DNA of 18,241 nucleotides, from assembly GCA_023259235.1 (NCBI GenBank), contig JAHFQQ010000027.1, positions 1-18,241 of the forward strand, read 5' to 3'. Below the pieces are notes generated by a model that saw nothing but the letters and a program-made list of their open reading frames with translations, made no database searches and had not been told where the DNA came from. A program made the position numbers and the translations under genes. Of the stretch, positions 1 through 7,155 are shown in pieces. The stretch's first letter is position 1. Every line of letters begins with the position of its first letter. The stretch is from Polaromonas sp. Its GTDB lineage: Bacteria; Pseudomonadota; Gammaproteobacteria; Burkholderiales; Burkholderiaceae_C.

Positions 1-19
1 CTACCGGCCCGGGCCGCGC

Positions 20-202
20 TCAAGCCGCCAGTGCCTTCATCTCGCGGTACAGATCGGCCTTGCCTTCAAAACCGATGCCGGGCAGCTCGGGCAGCGTCAC
101 GAAGCTGTTGTCCACCTTCACCCCGTCAGGGAAGCCGCCAAACGGCTGGAACAGATCGGGGTAGGACTCGTTGTCGCCCAGACCCAAGCCGGCCGGACCC
201 AA
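20..202 (-). pseudogene. 3' remnant of an enolase-superfamily (mandelate racemase/muconate lactonizing-like) gene
   Basis: About 60 codons end in a normal TGA and match the C-terminal tail of enolase-superfamily enzymes of the mandelate racemase/muconate lactonizing branch. The telling parts are the run FPDGVKVDNSFVTLPELPG and the final GFEGKADLYREM. Family members are about 370-400 residues, so the barrel with the metal ligands and catalytic lysine should lie upstream. Instead the frame continues only about 20 unrelated codons to a stop at 266-268, and the next sequence is a palindrome, a repeat and an unrelated gene. The only near start is a TTG without a convincing ribosome site. I read it as a decayed 3' scrap, probably left by a deletion or insertion. 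The family call rests on the tail alone. Confidence 0.65.
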
Positions 203-212
203 TAGAACCTGC

Positions 213-237
213 TTTTTGTCAAGCTTATTGACAAAAA
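213..237. repeat. Perfect 10-bp inverted repeat with 5-nt loop
   Basis: The arms TTTTTGTCAA and TTGACAAAAA are exact complements around the loop GCTTA. It lies 10 bases from where recognisable enolase-family coding sequence stops. It could be a bidirectional terminator, a regulator site, or an end or scar of the event that truncated the gene. The stem is AT-rich and weak for a terminator. Confidence 0.6.
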
Positions 238-239
238 CC

Positions 240-301
240 CGACTCCAGCCAAGGCAGGACGGGCGTCAGTAGCTATCTCTTCAATAGCAAATAGAGCCCG
301 C
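240..301. repeat. REP-like intergenic repeat (tentative)
   Basis: This stretch contains GCTAT and ATAGC half-sites separated by seven bases, in a sequence that resembles short intergenic repeats I associate with Comamonadaceae genomes. It is noncoding on both strands and lies between the stop of the NTF2-like gene and the enolase scrap. The family assignment is from memory; only one copy is in the window. Confidence 0.3.
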
Positions 302-727
302 CTACGGTTCAATCACCGAATGCCACCAGATCCTGAAGTCGCGGCACAAGCCGCCGGCCTCGAACTCGGCCACCGCCACGCCATCGAGCGCCAGACGCGG
401 CAGCGGGTCACCCGGCTTGCGTGCGATCTGGTTGGTGCCGGTGGAGGCAGCCCACATCGCAAACATTTCCTCAGACGTGACCTGGTAAGTGGTATGCCAG
501 TGCGCAATGCCGCTCAGCGCCTCGGCATGGAGAATTTCAAAAGTGAGCGCAATGTCAGCCTGCAGCTTGGTGCGCTGCCAGTACTGTTTGATCTGCGCGT
601 GCCCGGTCTGCACCGAAAACGGCGTGTTGTGGTAACAGCCGTCGGCGGTAAAGAGCGAAGCCAGCAAGAATTCGTCACTGGTTTCCCACGCCTTTTTGTA
701 GTTTTCCATGAAGCGTTGAATAAGCAT
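302..727 (-). CDS. NTF2/SnoaL-like small protein
   Basis: This is a polypeptide of about 141 residues with the layout of the NTF2/SnoaL-like cone fold. A helical N-terminus (ENYKKAWETSD) is followed by the LFTADGCYHNTPF segment, a helix with an ALTFEIL strand, and closing beta strands ending in DFRIWWHSVIEP. Members include ketosteroid-isomerase-like enzymes, polyketide cyclases and many proteins of unknown role, and the sequence does not identify a substrate. I chose the ATG at 727 because AGAAAGA precedes it at a suitable distance. A TTG at 748 and an ATG at 709 are alternatives. An operator-like set of inverted repeats lies directly upstream, so expression is probably controlled by a dimeric repressor. 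The gene stands alone; downstream are only a repeat and a gene remnant. Confidence 0.7.
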   Translation of the reverse strand: MLIQRFMENYKKAWETSDEFLLASLFTADGCYHNTPFSVQTGHAQIKQYWQRTKLQADIALTFEILHAEALSGIAHWHTTYQVTSEEMFAMWAASTGTNQIARKPGDPLPRLALDGVAVAEFEAGGLCRDFRIWWHSVIEP

Positions 728-742
728 CCGGGTCTTTCTGAT

Positions 743-769
743 TCTCAAAAATTGAGACGATCGCTCAAT
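743..769. promoter_or_regulatory. Operator-like triple half-site upstream of the NTF2-like gene
   Basis: Three half-sites CTCAA, TTGAG and CTCAA alternate in orientation. The first pair forms TCTCAA-AAA-TTGAGA. The second pair forms ATTGAG and CTCAAT flanking a CGATCG core. Palindromes built around a CGATCG-type core are typical of TetR-family operators; that assignment is inference. The site starts 16 bases upstream of the chosen ATG, where a repressor could block RNA polymerase. No regulator gene is present in the window. Confidence 0.45.
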
Positions 770-885
770 TATTGGAGTTTATTGGAATCTCACCCGGATT
801 GCCCTGACTTCCAGTTTGCTTTATGAACTTGCCAAGTGCGGCCGATAGTGGCATCACCGCACGTCTTCAGGCTGATGCTGGCCAG

Positions 886-1410
886 TCAGGTCGGCAGCGC
901 CGGAAAATCTTCATCGTCCCTTGCTTCAGGCCGTCCAATTCGCGAGTGTCTTATAAGCACCGTGGCCAAAACCGCTGCAGCGGCCGAACTCGCCATCAGG
1001 GGCGACGCGGCGATCATGTGGGCCACTCCGATGACGGTCTCGACGCTGACCTGCTGGACATGATCAACCAGGGCGAGCAAATCGCTCGATTGCACGTTCT
1101 GGACATCTTCAATCTGTACTTGCAGCTGCTGCCAGTTGCTGCGTAAGGGAATCTTCGCAAAAATGCCGCCGGCGACGGCAACGAGCGAGAGCACACCCAG
1201 TGGCCGAAGCAGGCGTGTAAGCAGGTGCCTGCGCACGAACGGGGAGGCCGACTCGAATGCGGCGACAACCAGTCGGACGAGCATGCGGTTGCGCACGACC
1301 GGGGAAGCGGCCTCATAGACCTGGACCACCTGTTCGACGCCAGGGATGTTTGCCATTGGGTGGACCGGATCGATTGTGGGCAGCAACTCAGAAATATCGT
1401 CAGGATTCAC
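886..1410 (-). CDS. Hypothetical membrane protein with internal 20-residue duplication
   Basis: I do not recognise this 174-residue protein. The start is the GTG at 1410, because AAAGGAG lies seven bases upstream; the frame is open further upstream but without a better site. Visible parts are an acidic N-terminus (NPDDISELLPTIDP) and two successive copies of an amphipathic arginine-rich segment: residues 32-48, beginning YEAASPVVRNR, and 52-68, beginning FESASPFVRRH. Then come a hydrophobic segment at about 71-87, a glutamine/valine-rich stretch (WQQLQVQIEDVQNVQ) and a second hydrophobic alanine-rich segment at about 130-150. It ends with a charged tail EARDDEDF. It is probably an inner-membrane protein with two helices. 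Codon use is normal for a GC-rich genome, which supports real coding. No neighbour suggests a role. Confidence 0.55.
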   Translation of the reverse strand: MNPDDISELLPTIDPVHPMANIPGVEQVVQVYEAASPVVRNRMLVRLVVAAFESASPFVRRHLLTRLLRPLGVLSLVAVAGGIFAKIPLRSNWQQLQVQIEDVQNVQSSDLLALVDHVQQVSVETVIGVAHMIAASPLMASSAAAAVLATVLIRHSRIGRPEARDDEDFPALPT

Positions 1411-1740
1411 AATTTCACTCCTTTTGCAGGTGGCGTGGTCAAGCTTTCTTCGCACCACAGATGCGGCTTGACTCGTTCAGTTTGCCAATGCGGCATGCAA
1501 AATTTGATGCTTGCCGCGACAGCCGTGTCTGGCGCCGATGTATTGAAGGAATTGAGGGTAGTGCAGTATTGCAAAGTTCGTGCGAATCTTTCGTGACAGG
1601 TTGTATTCTTTTCAAGAAGGACATTACACCCGCGGACAGAAGCTTTGCCTATGGCGTCTTCGCTGTTCAGGCGGTCGTCGCGTTGACGGACTTCGTTGCC
1701 ATTACGTCGGTACAGATGGGAAAGGCAGGTCAGAATCAGG
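1411..1740. other. Intergenic stretch, nothing recognised
   Basis: No open frame with a plausible ribosome site and family resemblance was found on either strand. The right edge adjoins the broken toxin gene and may contain further decayed toxin sequence, since the normal C-terminal third of that protein is missing. The left edge holds the ribosome site of the hypothetical membrane protein. Confidence 0.5.
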
Positions 1741-2008
1741 GCGCCACTTGAACATAACGTCTTCGCTGACTGGCAGGGCCCGGTTTTCAGACACTGGGCG
1801 CAGTTGCTGGTAAAGCCAGTTATGCAGCGCGGACCCGCTTGTTAATGTCGGCTATCAATTCGATGCCAGATCGGATTTCCGCAAACGTGACGGCACTGAC
1901 GAATAGGCTTTCAAGTCGTTGCGCAGTCACAAGGGCCATCACCTTGGCTTCCAGGCGCGGGGGTCGCAGTTCAGACGGGATATTGGTGCCGGGCAGCTAG
2001 CCCTTCAC
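1741..2008 (-). pseudogene. Degraded VapC/FitB-like PIN-domain toxin
   Basis: Read on the minus strand from a GTG at 2008, the sequence gives MKG-stop-LPGTNIPSELRPPRLEA, then LESLFVSAVTFAEIRSG and IELIADINKR. After a one-base shift at about 1833-1836 it continues HNWLYQQLRP and ALPVSEDVMFKWR. This is the plan of a FitB/VapC ribonuclease toxin: an N-terminal LLDTNxxSEL strand, the AVTxAEIRxG helix, and the PVSEDVMxKWR block. It is dead on four counts: a TAG at codon 4 (1997-1999), Gly in place of the first catalytic Asp (GTN for DTN), the frameshift, and loss of the C-terminal part with the last acidic residues. Family toxins are about 130-140 residues; roughly 90 survive. The broken frame hides it from ordinary gene finding. 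Confidence 0.78.
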
Positions 2009-2088
2009 CGCATCACGTCCCGCAGCGGAGCATGAGTGGGCAGCGCGAGGGCCAGGTTGATCTCCGGGCAGTGTGCGGCTTGCAACCG
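2005..2088 (-). pseudogene. Possible antitoxin 3' remnant overlapping the PIN toxin
   Basis: An open stretch ending in EINLALALPTHAPLRDVMR and a TGA overlaps the toxin start by four bases (GTGA). That is the usual coupling of antitoxin and toxin genes in type II modules. An in-frame stop at 2089-2091 limits it to about 28 codons, so any DNA-binding domain is gone. I do not recognise the antitoxin family; the call rests on position and overlap. Confidence 0.35.
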
Positions 2089-2089
2089 T

Positions 2090-2138
2090 CAAAACAAAAG
2101 CAAGCGCCCCGCGTAAACTTTCCGGCCTGCGCGGGGCG
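2090..2138 (-). terminator. Rho-independent terminator of the thiolase gene
   Basis: On the minus strand a CGCCCCGCG/CGCGGGGCG stem (nine perfect pairs, 16-nt loop) is followed by TTGCTTTTGTTTT. It begins 25 bases after the thiolase stop and closes the fadB-peptidase-thiolase transcript. Confidence 0.85.
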
Positions 2139-2163
2139 TTGATCTTCGGAGCGTCGTCAGCGC

Positions 2164-3339
2164 TTACAGCACTTCAAACACACCCGCCGCACCCATGCCG
2201 CCGCCAATGCACATGGTCACGCAGACGCGCTTGGCGCCGCGACGCTTGCCTTCGATCAGGGCGTGGCCGGTCAGGCGCTGGCCGCTCACGCCGTATGGAT
2301 GGCCGACGGCGATGGCGCCGCCGTTGACGTTAAGCCTGTCCATCGGCAGCCCCAGCTTGTCGGCGCAATACAGCACCTGCACGGCAAATGCCTCGTTCAG
2401 TTCCCACAGATCGATGTCGCTGATCTTCAAACCGAGCCGGGCCAGCACCTTGGGGATGGCGAACGCCGGGCCAACGCCCATTTCATCGGGCTCACAGCCT
2501 GCCACGGCAAAGCCGAGAAAGCGACCCAAGGGTTCAAGGCCCTTTTTTTCGGCGGTTTTTTCGCTCATGACCACGACGGCACCGGCACCGTCGGAATACT
2601 GGCTGGCATTGCCCGCGGCAATCACGCCGCCCGGGATGGCGGGCTTGATACCGCTGATGCCTTCCCTGGTGGTGCCGGCGCGAATGCCTTCATCCTTGCT
2701 GACGGTGACCTGTTTGGTGGTGAGGCCCATGACCGGATCGGCGACACCCATGGTGACGGTGATCGGCGCGATCTCGGCCTCAAACAGGCCTGCGGCCAGT
2801 GCGGCGGTGGCCTTTTGCTGGCTGGCTGCGCCGTATTCGTCCATGCGGTCACGTGAAATGTTGTAGCGCTTGGCCACCTGCTCGGCCGTTTGCAGCATGC
2901 CCCAGTAGATCTCGGGCTTGTTCTTGACGAGCCAGCTTTCCTGCAGCATGTGGGTGTTCATTTCCTGCTGCACGCAGGAAATGCTCTCGACACCGCCGGC
3001 GACAAAAATATCGGCTTCACCGGTCATGATGCGCTGGGAGGCCAGGACAATGGTTTGCAGGCCGGAGGAGCAAAAACGATTCACCGTCATGCCCGACACG
3101 GTGACGGGGCAACCCGCGCGCAGTGCAATCTGGCGCCCAATGTTGGTACCCGTGGCGCCCTCGGGCGTGGCGCAGCCCATGATCACGTCTTCTACTTCGG
3201 CCGCTTCAATGCCGGCACGCGCGATTGCGTGTTGAACAGCATGGCCGCCCAGCGTGGCGCCATGCGTCATGTTGAAGGAGCCTTTCCAGCTCTTGGCAAG
3301 GGGGGTACGGGCGGTCGAAACGATTACGGCGGAAGTCAT
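2164..3339 (-). CDS. fadA: Thiolase (acetyl-CoA C-acyltransferase)
   Basis: This 391-residue enzyme catalyses the last step of beta-oxidation: CoA-dependent cleavage of 3-ketoacyl-CoA to acetyl-CoA and a shortened acyl-CoA, in the cytoplasm. Length and motifs are those of a complete thiolase. The nucleophile is Cys90 in NRFCSSGLQT, the NEAF loop lies at 315-318, His347 is in GGAIAVGHPYG, and the acid/base Cys377 is in CVTMCIGGGMG. The ATG has AAGGA six bases upstream. It is the last gene of a tight minus-strand set, 26 bases after the peptidase stop and followed by a terminator. Pairing with the fadB-type gene makes a degradative role more likely than polyhydroxybutyrate synthesis. Chain-length preference cannot be read from the sequence, so the symbol marks role rather than strict orthology. 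Confidence 0.9.
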   Translation of the reverse strand: MTSAVIVSTARTPLAKSWKGSFNMTHGATLGGHAVQHAIARAGIEAAEVEDVIMGCATPEGATGTNIGRQIALRAGCPVTVSGMTVNRFCSSGLQTIVLASQRIMTGEADIFVAGGVESISCVQQEMNTHMLQESWLVKNKPEIYWGMLQTAEQVAKRYNISRDRMDEYGAASQQKATAALAAGLFEAEIAPITVTMGVADPVMGLTTKQVTVSKDEGIRAGTTREGISGIKPAIPGGVIAAGNASQYSDGAGAVVVMSEKTAEKKGLEPLGRFLGFAVAGCEPDEMGVGPAFAIPKVLARLGLKISDIDLWELNEAFAVQVLYCADKLGLPMDRLNVNGGAIAVGHPYGVSGQRLTGHALIEGKRRGAKRVCVTMCIGGGMGAAGVFEVL

Positions 3340-3365
3340 GGTGAATCCTTAAAGGTTATGCACAT

Positions 3366-4859
3366 TCAGGGCGAGGGTGCCTTGGCACCCTCGCTCAACA
3401 ATCGGTGGTAAAAGCGGATCGCCTCGGCGTAGTTGCTGGTGGACAGGCGCTCGTTGGTGCCGTGAAAGCGCTTGAGGTCTTCGGCATTGGCGCGCACCGG
3501 CGAGAACTTGAAGATGTGGTCGCTGAGCTCGCTGTAATGAATGGAATCCGTGGCCGCCACCATCAGGCCCGGCGCCACCAGCGTGCCGGGGAAGACTTCG
3601 CGGATCGTCTTGTTCATCAGGTGGTACTGGCTGGACGCCGTCGGGGCCACCTTTGATGCCTCTTGTGCGCCGGGTAGCGTGGTGACTTTGACCTTGCCCT
3701 CGCCAACAGCCTGCGCCAGCTCAGACTTCACGTGCTCCAGCACCTGGGCCTGGGTGTCGCCGGGCAGAATACGGAAGTTCACCGTGGCGTCGGCGCGGCC
3801 GGGCAGCACGTTTTCCTTGTTGCCGGCATTCACGATGGTCAGCGCCGTCGTGGTGCGCAGCATGGCGTTGGTGCTGGCAGCGCCTTCGAGCTGCTTTTGC
3901 ACGATCGGGCCAAACAGCCACAGGTTGGACAACGCGACGCGCGAAAAGCCGCTCATTTCCGGGGCGATGGTGTCGAACATTTCACCGCCGACACCGCGAA
4001 TGCTGGCAGGCAATTGCTTGTCATCGAGCTGCTTGAGTGCCGTGCTTATCATGCCAATGGCGCTGGTACCGTGCCTGGGCGGCATGGACGAATGCCCCGG
4101 CGTGGCTGAGACCGAAAGTTCCACCGACATGTAGCCCTTTTCGGCCACGCCAATCAGCGCGGCCGGCTTGGCCAAACCGGGGAGAACGCCGTTAAGAATC
4201 AGCAGGCCTTCGTCGATGACGAAATCCAGATGCACGCCGCGCTGCTTGAGCAAAGCGGCAATCTGGGTCGCGCCACGCAGGCCGCTCACCTCTTCGTCTG
4301 CGCCGTAGGCCAGGTACACGGTGCGCTCGGGCTGAAAACCACTGGCGACCAGCATCTCGACCGCTTCGAGCTGCGACATCAGGTTGCCCTTATCGTCCCA
4401 GGAACCGCGGCCCCAGATGAAGCCATCTTTTACTTCGCCGCTGAATGGTGATACCGCCCAGTCGCCCTCGGTGCCTGGTGCAATAGGCACTACGTCCTGG
4501 TGCGCCAACAGCAGGATGGGCGCAAGCTCTGGCTTGCTGCCGGGCCAAGTGTAGAGCAGGCTCAAGCCATTGACCACTTCGCGCTTGAGCGCGGCGTGGG
4601 TTTTGGGAAAGCGCTGCTCCAGCAAGGCATGGAACTGCTGGAACTGGTCGGCATTGAGCTGTGCGTTGTCACGCGACGAGATGGTGCGCAAGCGCACCGC
4701 CTCGCCAAGGCGCTTTGCCGCACCCTGCTCGTCCACTGGCAGCACGGCCAGCGGCGGCACGTCAAGCTGGCGCGAGCCCTTGCGCAGCGTGTTGACGGCC
4801 ACCGCCGTCACCAGCAGCAGCAAAAGCGCCAGCAGAGCCAGAAAGAATTTCTTGATCAC
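3366..4859 (-). CDS. Membrane-anchored M20-family metallopeptidase (carboxypeptidase-like)
   Basis: A hydrophobic N-terminal segment (residues 5-22) with no lipobox or clear cleavage site probably anchors this 497-residue protein in the inner membrane, facing the periplasm. The rest is a dinuclear zinc M20 peptidase resembling bacterial carboxypeptidase-S-type members. Metal and catalytic residues are His120 and Asp122 in LLAHQDVVP, Asp155 in GRGSWDDKGN, Glu189-Glu190 in YGADEEVSG, Asp216 in VIDEG, and a C-terminal His in TDSIHYSEL. The family hydrolyses peptides or N-acyl amino acids. The start is a GTG 17 bases after the fadB stop, with only a weak ribosome site, so translation may be coupled. 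Placement between a fadB-type gene and a thiolase is unusual. It may supply fatty or other acids by cutting amide conjugates; that role is inference. Confidence 0.85.
   Translation of the reverse strand: MIKKFFLALLALLLLLVTAVAVNTLRKGSRQLDVPPLAVLPVDEQGAAKRLGEAVRLRTISSRDNAQLNADQFQQFHALLEQRFPKTHAALKREVVNGLSLLYTWPGSKPELAPILLLAHQDVVPIAPGTEGDWAVSPFSGEVKDGFIWGRGSWDDKGNLMSQLEAVEMLVASGFQPERTVYLAYGADEEVSGLRGATQIAALLKQRGVHLDFVIDEGLLILNGVLPGLAKPAALIGVAEKGYMSVELSVSATPGHSSMPPRHGTSAIGMISTALKQLDDKQLPASIRGVGGEMFDTIAPEMSGFSRVALSNLWLFGPIVQKQLEGAASTNAMLRTTTALTIVNAGNKENVLPGRADATVNFRILPGDTQAQVLEHVKSELAQAVGEGKVKVTTLPGAQEASKVAPTASSQYHLMNKTIREVFPGTLVAPGLMVAATDSIHYSELSDHIFKFSPVRANAEDLKRFHGTNERLSTSNYAEAIRFYHRLLSEGAKAPSP
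3371..3394 (-). repeat. Perfect 11-bp inverted repeat in the last codons of the peptidase gene
   Basis: GCGAGGGTGCC and GGCACCCTCGC are exact complements separated by two bases. They encode most of the final SEGAKAPSP. The hairpin is very stable, but the minus-strand transcript has no U run after it, so it is not a standard terminator. It sits 32 bases before the thiolase start and may block 3' exonucleases or mark a processing point. Confidence 0.7.
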
Positions 4860-4876
4860 GGCCTAGTACTCGCGGG

Positions 4877-6976
4877 TCAGCTAAAACTCTTGCCTTCGGC
4901 TGCCAGCTTCGCGAGCAAGGGCGCGGGCTGCCAGAACGCCTGATCGTCCCTGGGATTCTGCGCAAAGCGGTTCATGGCCTGCACCACGTTGAACAGACCC
5001 TGCTCGCCCGCGTAGTGCATGGGGCCGCCGCGGTAGATCGGGAAGCCGTAGCCGGTGATGTAAACCATATCGATGTCGCCGGACTTGCTGGCAATACCGT
5101 CTTCGAGGATGTGCGCACCTTCGTTGACCAGCGCGTAAACCAGGCGCTGGACGATTTCTTCGTCGGAAATCTTGCGCGGCGTGATGCCGAGCTCCTTGCG
5201 ATGGTCTTCAATCATCTTGCCCACCAACTCACTCGGAATGGCGTCGCGCCTGCCGGCCTGGTAGTCGTACCAGCCCGCGCCGGTCTTCTGACCGTAACGG
5301 CCCAGCTCGCACAGCTTGTCGGCGGTGCGGCTGTATTTCATGTCGGGGGTTTCCTGCGCGCGGCGCTTGCGGATGGCCCAGCCAATGTCGTTGCCGGCCA
5401 GGTCACCCATGCGGAACGGCCCCATGGCCATGCCGAATTTCTCCAGCGCCTTGTCGACCTGCTGGGGCGTTGCACCCTCGTCGAGCAAAAAGCCGGCTTG
5501 CTGGATGTAGCGCTCGATCATGCGGTTGCCGATGAAGCCGTCACAGACGCCGGAGACTACCGCCGTCTTCCTGATCTTTTTTCCCAGCGCCATGACGGTG
5601 GCCAGCACATCCTTGCCGGTCCTGGCGCCACGTACCACTTCAAGCAGTTTCATGACGTTGGCGGGGCTGAAAAAGTGGGTGCCAATGACGTCCTGCGGAC
5701 GCTTGGTAAAGCCGGCAATTTTGTTCAGATCCAGCGTTGAGGTGTTGGAGGCCAGAATGGCGCCGGGTTTCATCACGCGGTCAAGTTCCCTGAAGACCGT
5801 TTCCTTGGCACCCATTTCCTCAAACACGGCTTCAATCACCATGTCGGCGTCTTTCAAATCGTCATAGTTCAGCGTGGTGCTGAGCAGGCTCATGCGCTGC
5901 TCGTACTTGTCCTGCTTGAGCTTGCCCTTCTTGACCTGGGCTTCATAGTTCTTCCTGATGGTGGCAAGGCCGCGGTCGAGGGCCTCCTGCTTCATCTCAA
6001 GCATCCTGACCGGAATGCCGGCGTTGAGGAAGTTCATGGAAATGCCGCCGCCCATGGTTCCGGCGCCAATCATGGCGATGGCTTTGATTTCACGTTTCGG
6101 CGCGTCCTGCGGCACATCGGGAATCTTGGAGGCGGCGCGCTCGGCCATGAAGATATGGCGTAGCGCGCGGCTTTCCGGCGTCCACATCAGGTTGATGAAC
6201 AGTTCGCGCTCGAACCGCAGACCGTCATCAAATATGCGTTTGGTTGCCGCTTCTACCGCATCGACGCATTTGAGCGGCGCGGGAAAGTTTTTTGACATGC
6301 CTTTGACCATATTGCGGGCAAACTGGAAGTAGGCATCCCGATACGAGTGCTTGCAGGGCAGGTTGCGCACCAGCGGCAAGGGACGGGTATCGGCAATCGA
6401 CTGGGCAAAAGCCAGCGCCTCTTGCACCAGCGATTCGGGCGAACTGGCCATCTTGTCAAACAGTTTTTGGCCGGGAATCTGCGCCAGCAGTTCGCTCTTG
6501 ACGGGCTCGCCGCTCACGATCATGTTCAGGGCCGGCTCGACACCGAGCGCGCGCGGCAGGCGCTGGGTGCCGCCGGCGCCCGGCAGCAGGCCCAGCTTGA
6601 CCTCGGGCAGCGCCACGATGCAACCGGGTGCCGCAATGCGGTAATGGCAGCCGAGCGCCAGTTCCAGGCCGCCGCCCATGCAGACAGTGTGAATCGCGGC
6701 AACAACAGGTTTGGATGAATTTTCAACCATCAAGATGACACTTAGCAGGTTGGGCTCCTGCAAGGCCTTGGGCGAGCCAAATTCCCTGATGTCGGCCCCA
6801 CCTGAAAAAGCCTTGCCGGCACCGGTGATGACAATGGATTTGACGGTTGCATCCGAATTGGCCTTCTGCAAATGGTCGGTCAGGCTCAATCGGGTGACGT
6901 AGCCGAGGCCGTTGACCGGAGGGTTGCTCAGGCTGATCAACGCCACGCTGCCGTGAACTTGATAAAGGGTGGTCAT
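4877..6976 (-). CDS. fadB: Bifunctional enoyl-CoA hydratase/3-hydroxyacyl-CoA dehydrogenase (FadB type)
   Basis: This 699-residue fusion carries the two middle steps of beta-oxidation. The N-terminal crotonase domain (about 1-190) has the GKAFSGGADI oxyanion loop and both catalytic glutamates: Glu105 in GGGLELALG and Glu125 in LPEVKLGLLPGAGG. The dehydrogenase part has the NAD-binding GAGTMGGG at 304-311, NTSTLDL, the catalytic His434 in GTHFFSPANVMKLLEV, and the C-terminal dehydrogenase domains ending in FPIYRGGPMHYA. I start at the ATG at 6976 (MTTLYQVHG): it has AAGGAAAG upstream and matches where family proteins begin. The frame is open 24 codons further but would run through the promoter hairpin. 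It heads a set with the peptidase (17-base gap) and thiolase. An upstream operator-like site suggests repression. Confidence 0.93.
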   Translation of the reverse strand: MTTLYQVHGSVALISLSNPPVNGLGYVTRLSLTDHLQKANSDATVKSIVITGAGKAFSGGADIREFGSPKALQEPNLLSVILMVENSSKPVVAAIHTVCMGGGLELALGCHYRIAAPGCIVALPEVKLGLLPGAGGTQRLPRALGVEPALNMIVSGEPVKSELLAQIPGQKLFDKMASSPESLVQEALAFAQSIADTRPLPLVRNLPCKHSYRDAYFQFARNMVKGMSKNFPAPLKCVDAVEAATKRIFDDGLRFERELFINLMWTPESRALRHIFMAERAASKIPDVPQDAPKREIKAIAMIGAGTMGGGISMNFLNAGIPVRMLEMKQEALDRGLATIRKNYEAQVKKGKLKQDKYEQRMSLLSTTLNYDDLKDADMVIEAVFEEMGAKETVFRELDRVMKPGAILASNTSTLDLNKIAGFTKRPQDVIGTHFFSPANVMKLLEVVRGARTGKDVLATVMALGKKIRKTAVVSGVCDGFIGNRMIERYIQQAGFLLDEGATPQQVDKALEKFGMAMGPFRMGDLAGNDIGWAIRKRRAQETPDMKYSRTADKLCELGRYGQKTGAGWYDYQAGRRDAIPSELVGKMIEDHRKELGITPRKISDEEIVQRLVYALVNEGAHILEDGIASKSGDIDMVYITGYGFPIYRGGPMHYAGEQGLFNVVQAMNRFAQNPRDDQAFWQPAPLLAKLAAEGKSFS

Positions 6977-7020
6977 GGGAGAGTTTCTTTCCTTGATTGA
7001 AGTTTCGCGGGTCCGGAACC

Positions 7021-7076
7021 CGGATGCCGTAGCATGCATCCGACACAAATAGTACGCTCGTTCTTTTTATTGTAAT
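7021..7076 (-). promoter_or_regulatory. Candidate fadB promoter, operator and leader hairpin
   Basis: On the minus strand a -10-like TACTAT lies at 7054-7049, with a weak ATTACA as -35 at 16 bases. An imperfect palindrome GAACGAGCGTAC (7052-7063) overlaps the -10 and resembles the CGATCG-type operator upstream of the NTF2-like gene. The transcript would begin near 7042 and at once form a hairpin with perfect 7-bp arms CGGATGC and GCATCCG (7021-7042). The start site is inferred. Confidence 0.45.
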
Positions 7077-7155
7077 GGGGTTCGCAGCAGCATGCCTGTA
7101 CTGTATGGTTGCGCTCCGCTCCAGTTTGTCCCAGTCGCAACAAGCCGGAAACCCC

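Noticed and set aside
1257..1751. 164-codon plus-strand frame across the gene-poor region
   Set aside because: It overlaps the better supported hypothetical gene and the toxin remnant, has no ribosome site, and its composition changes along its length.
6977..7048. 24-codon extension of fadB to an upstream start
   Set aside because: It would translate the leader hairpin and candidate start region and resembles no FadB N-terminus.
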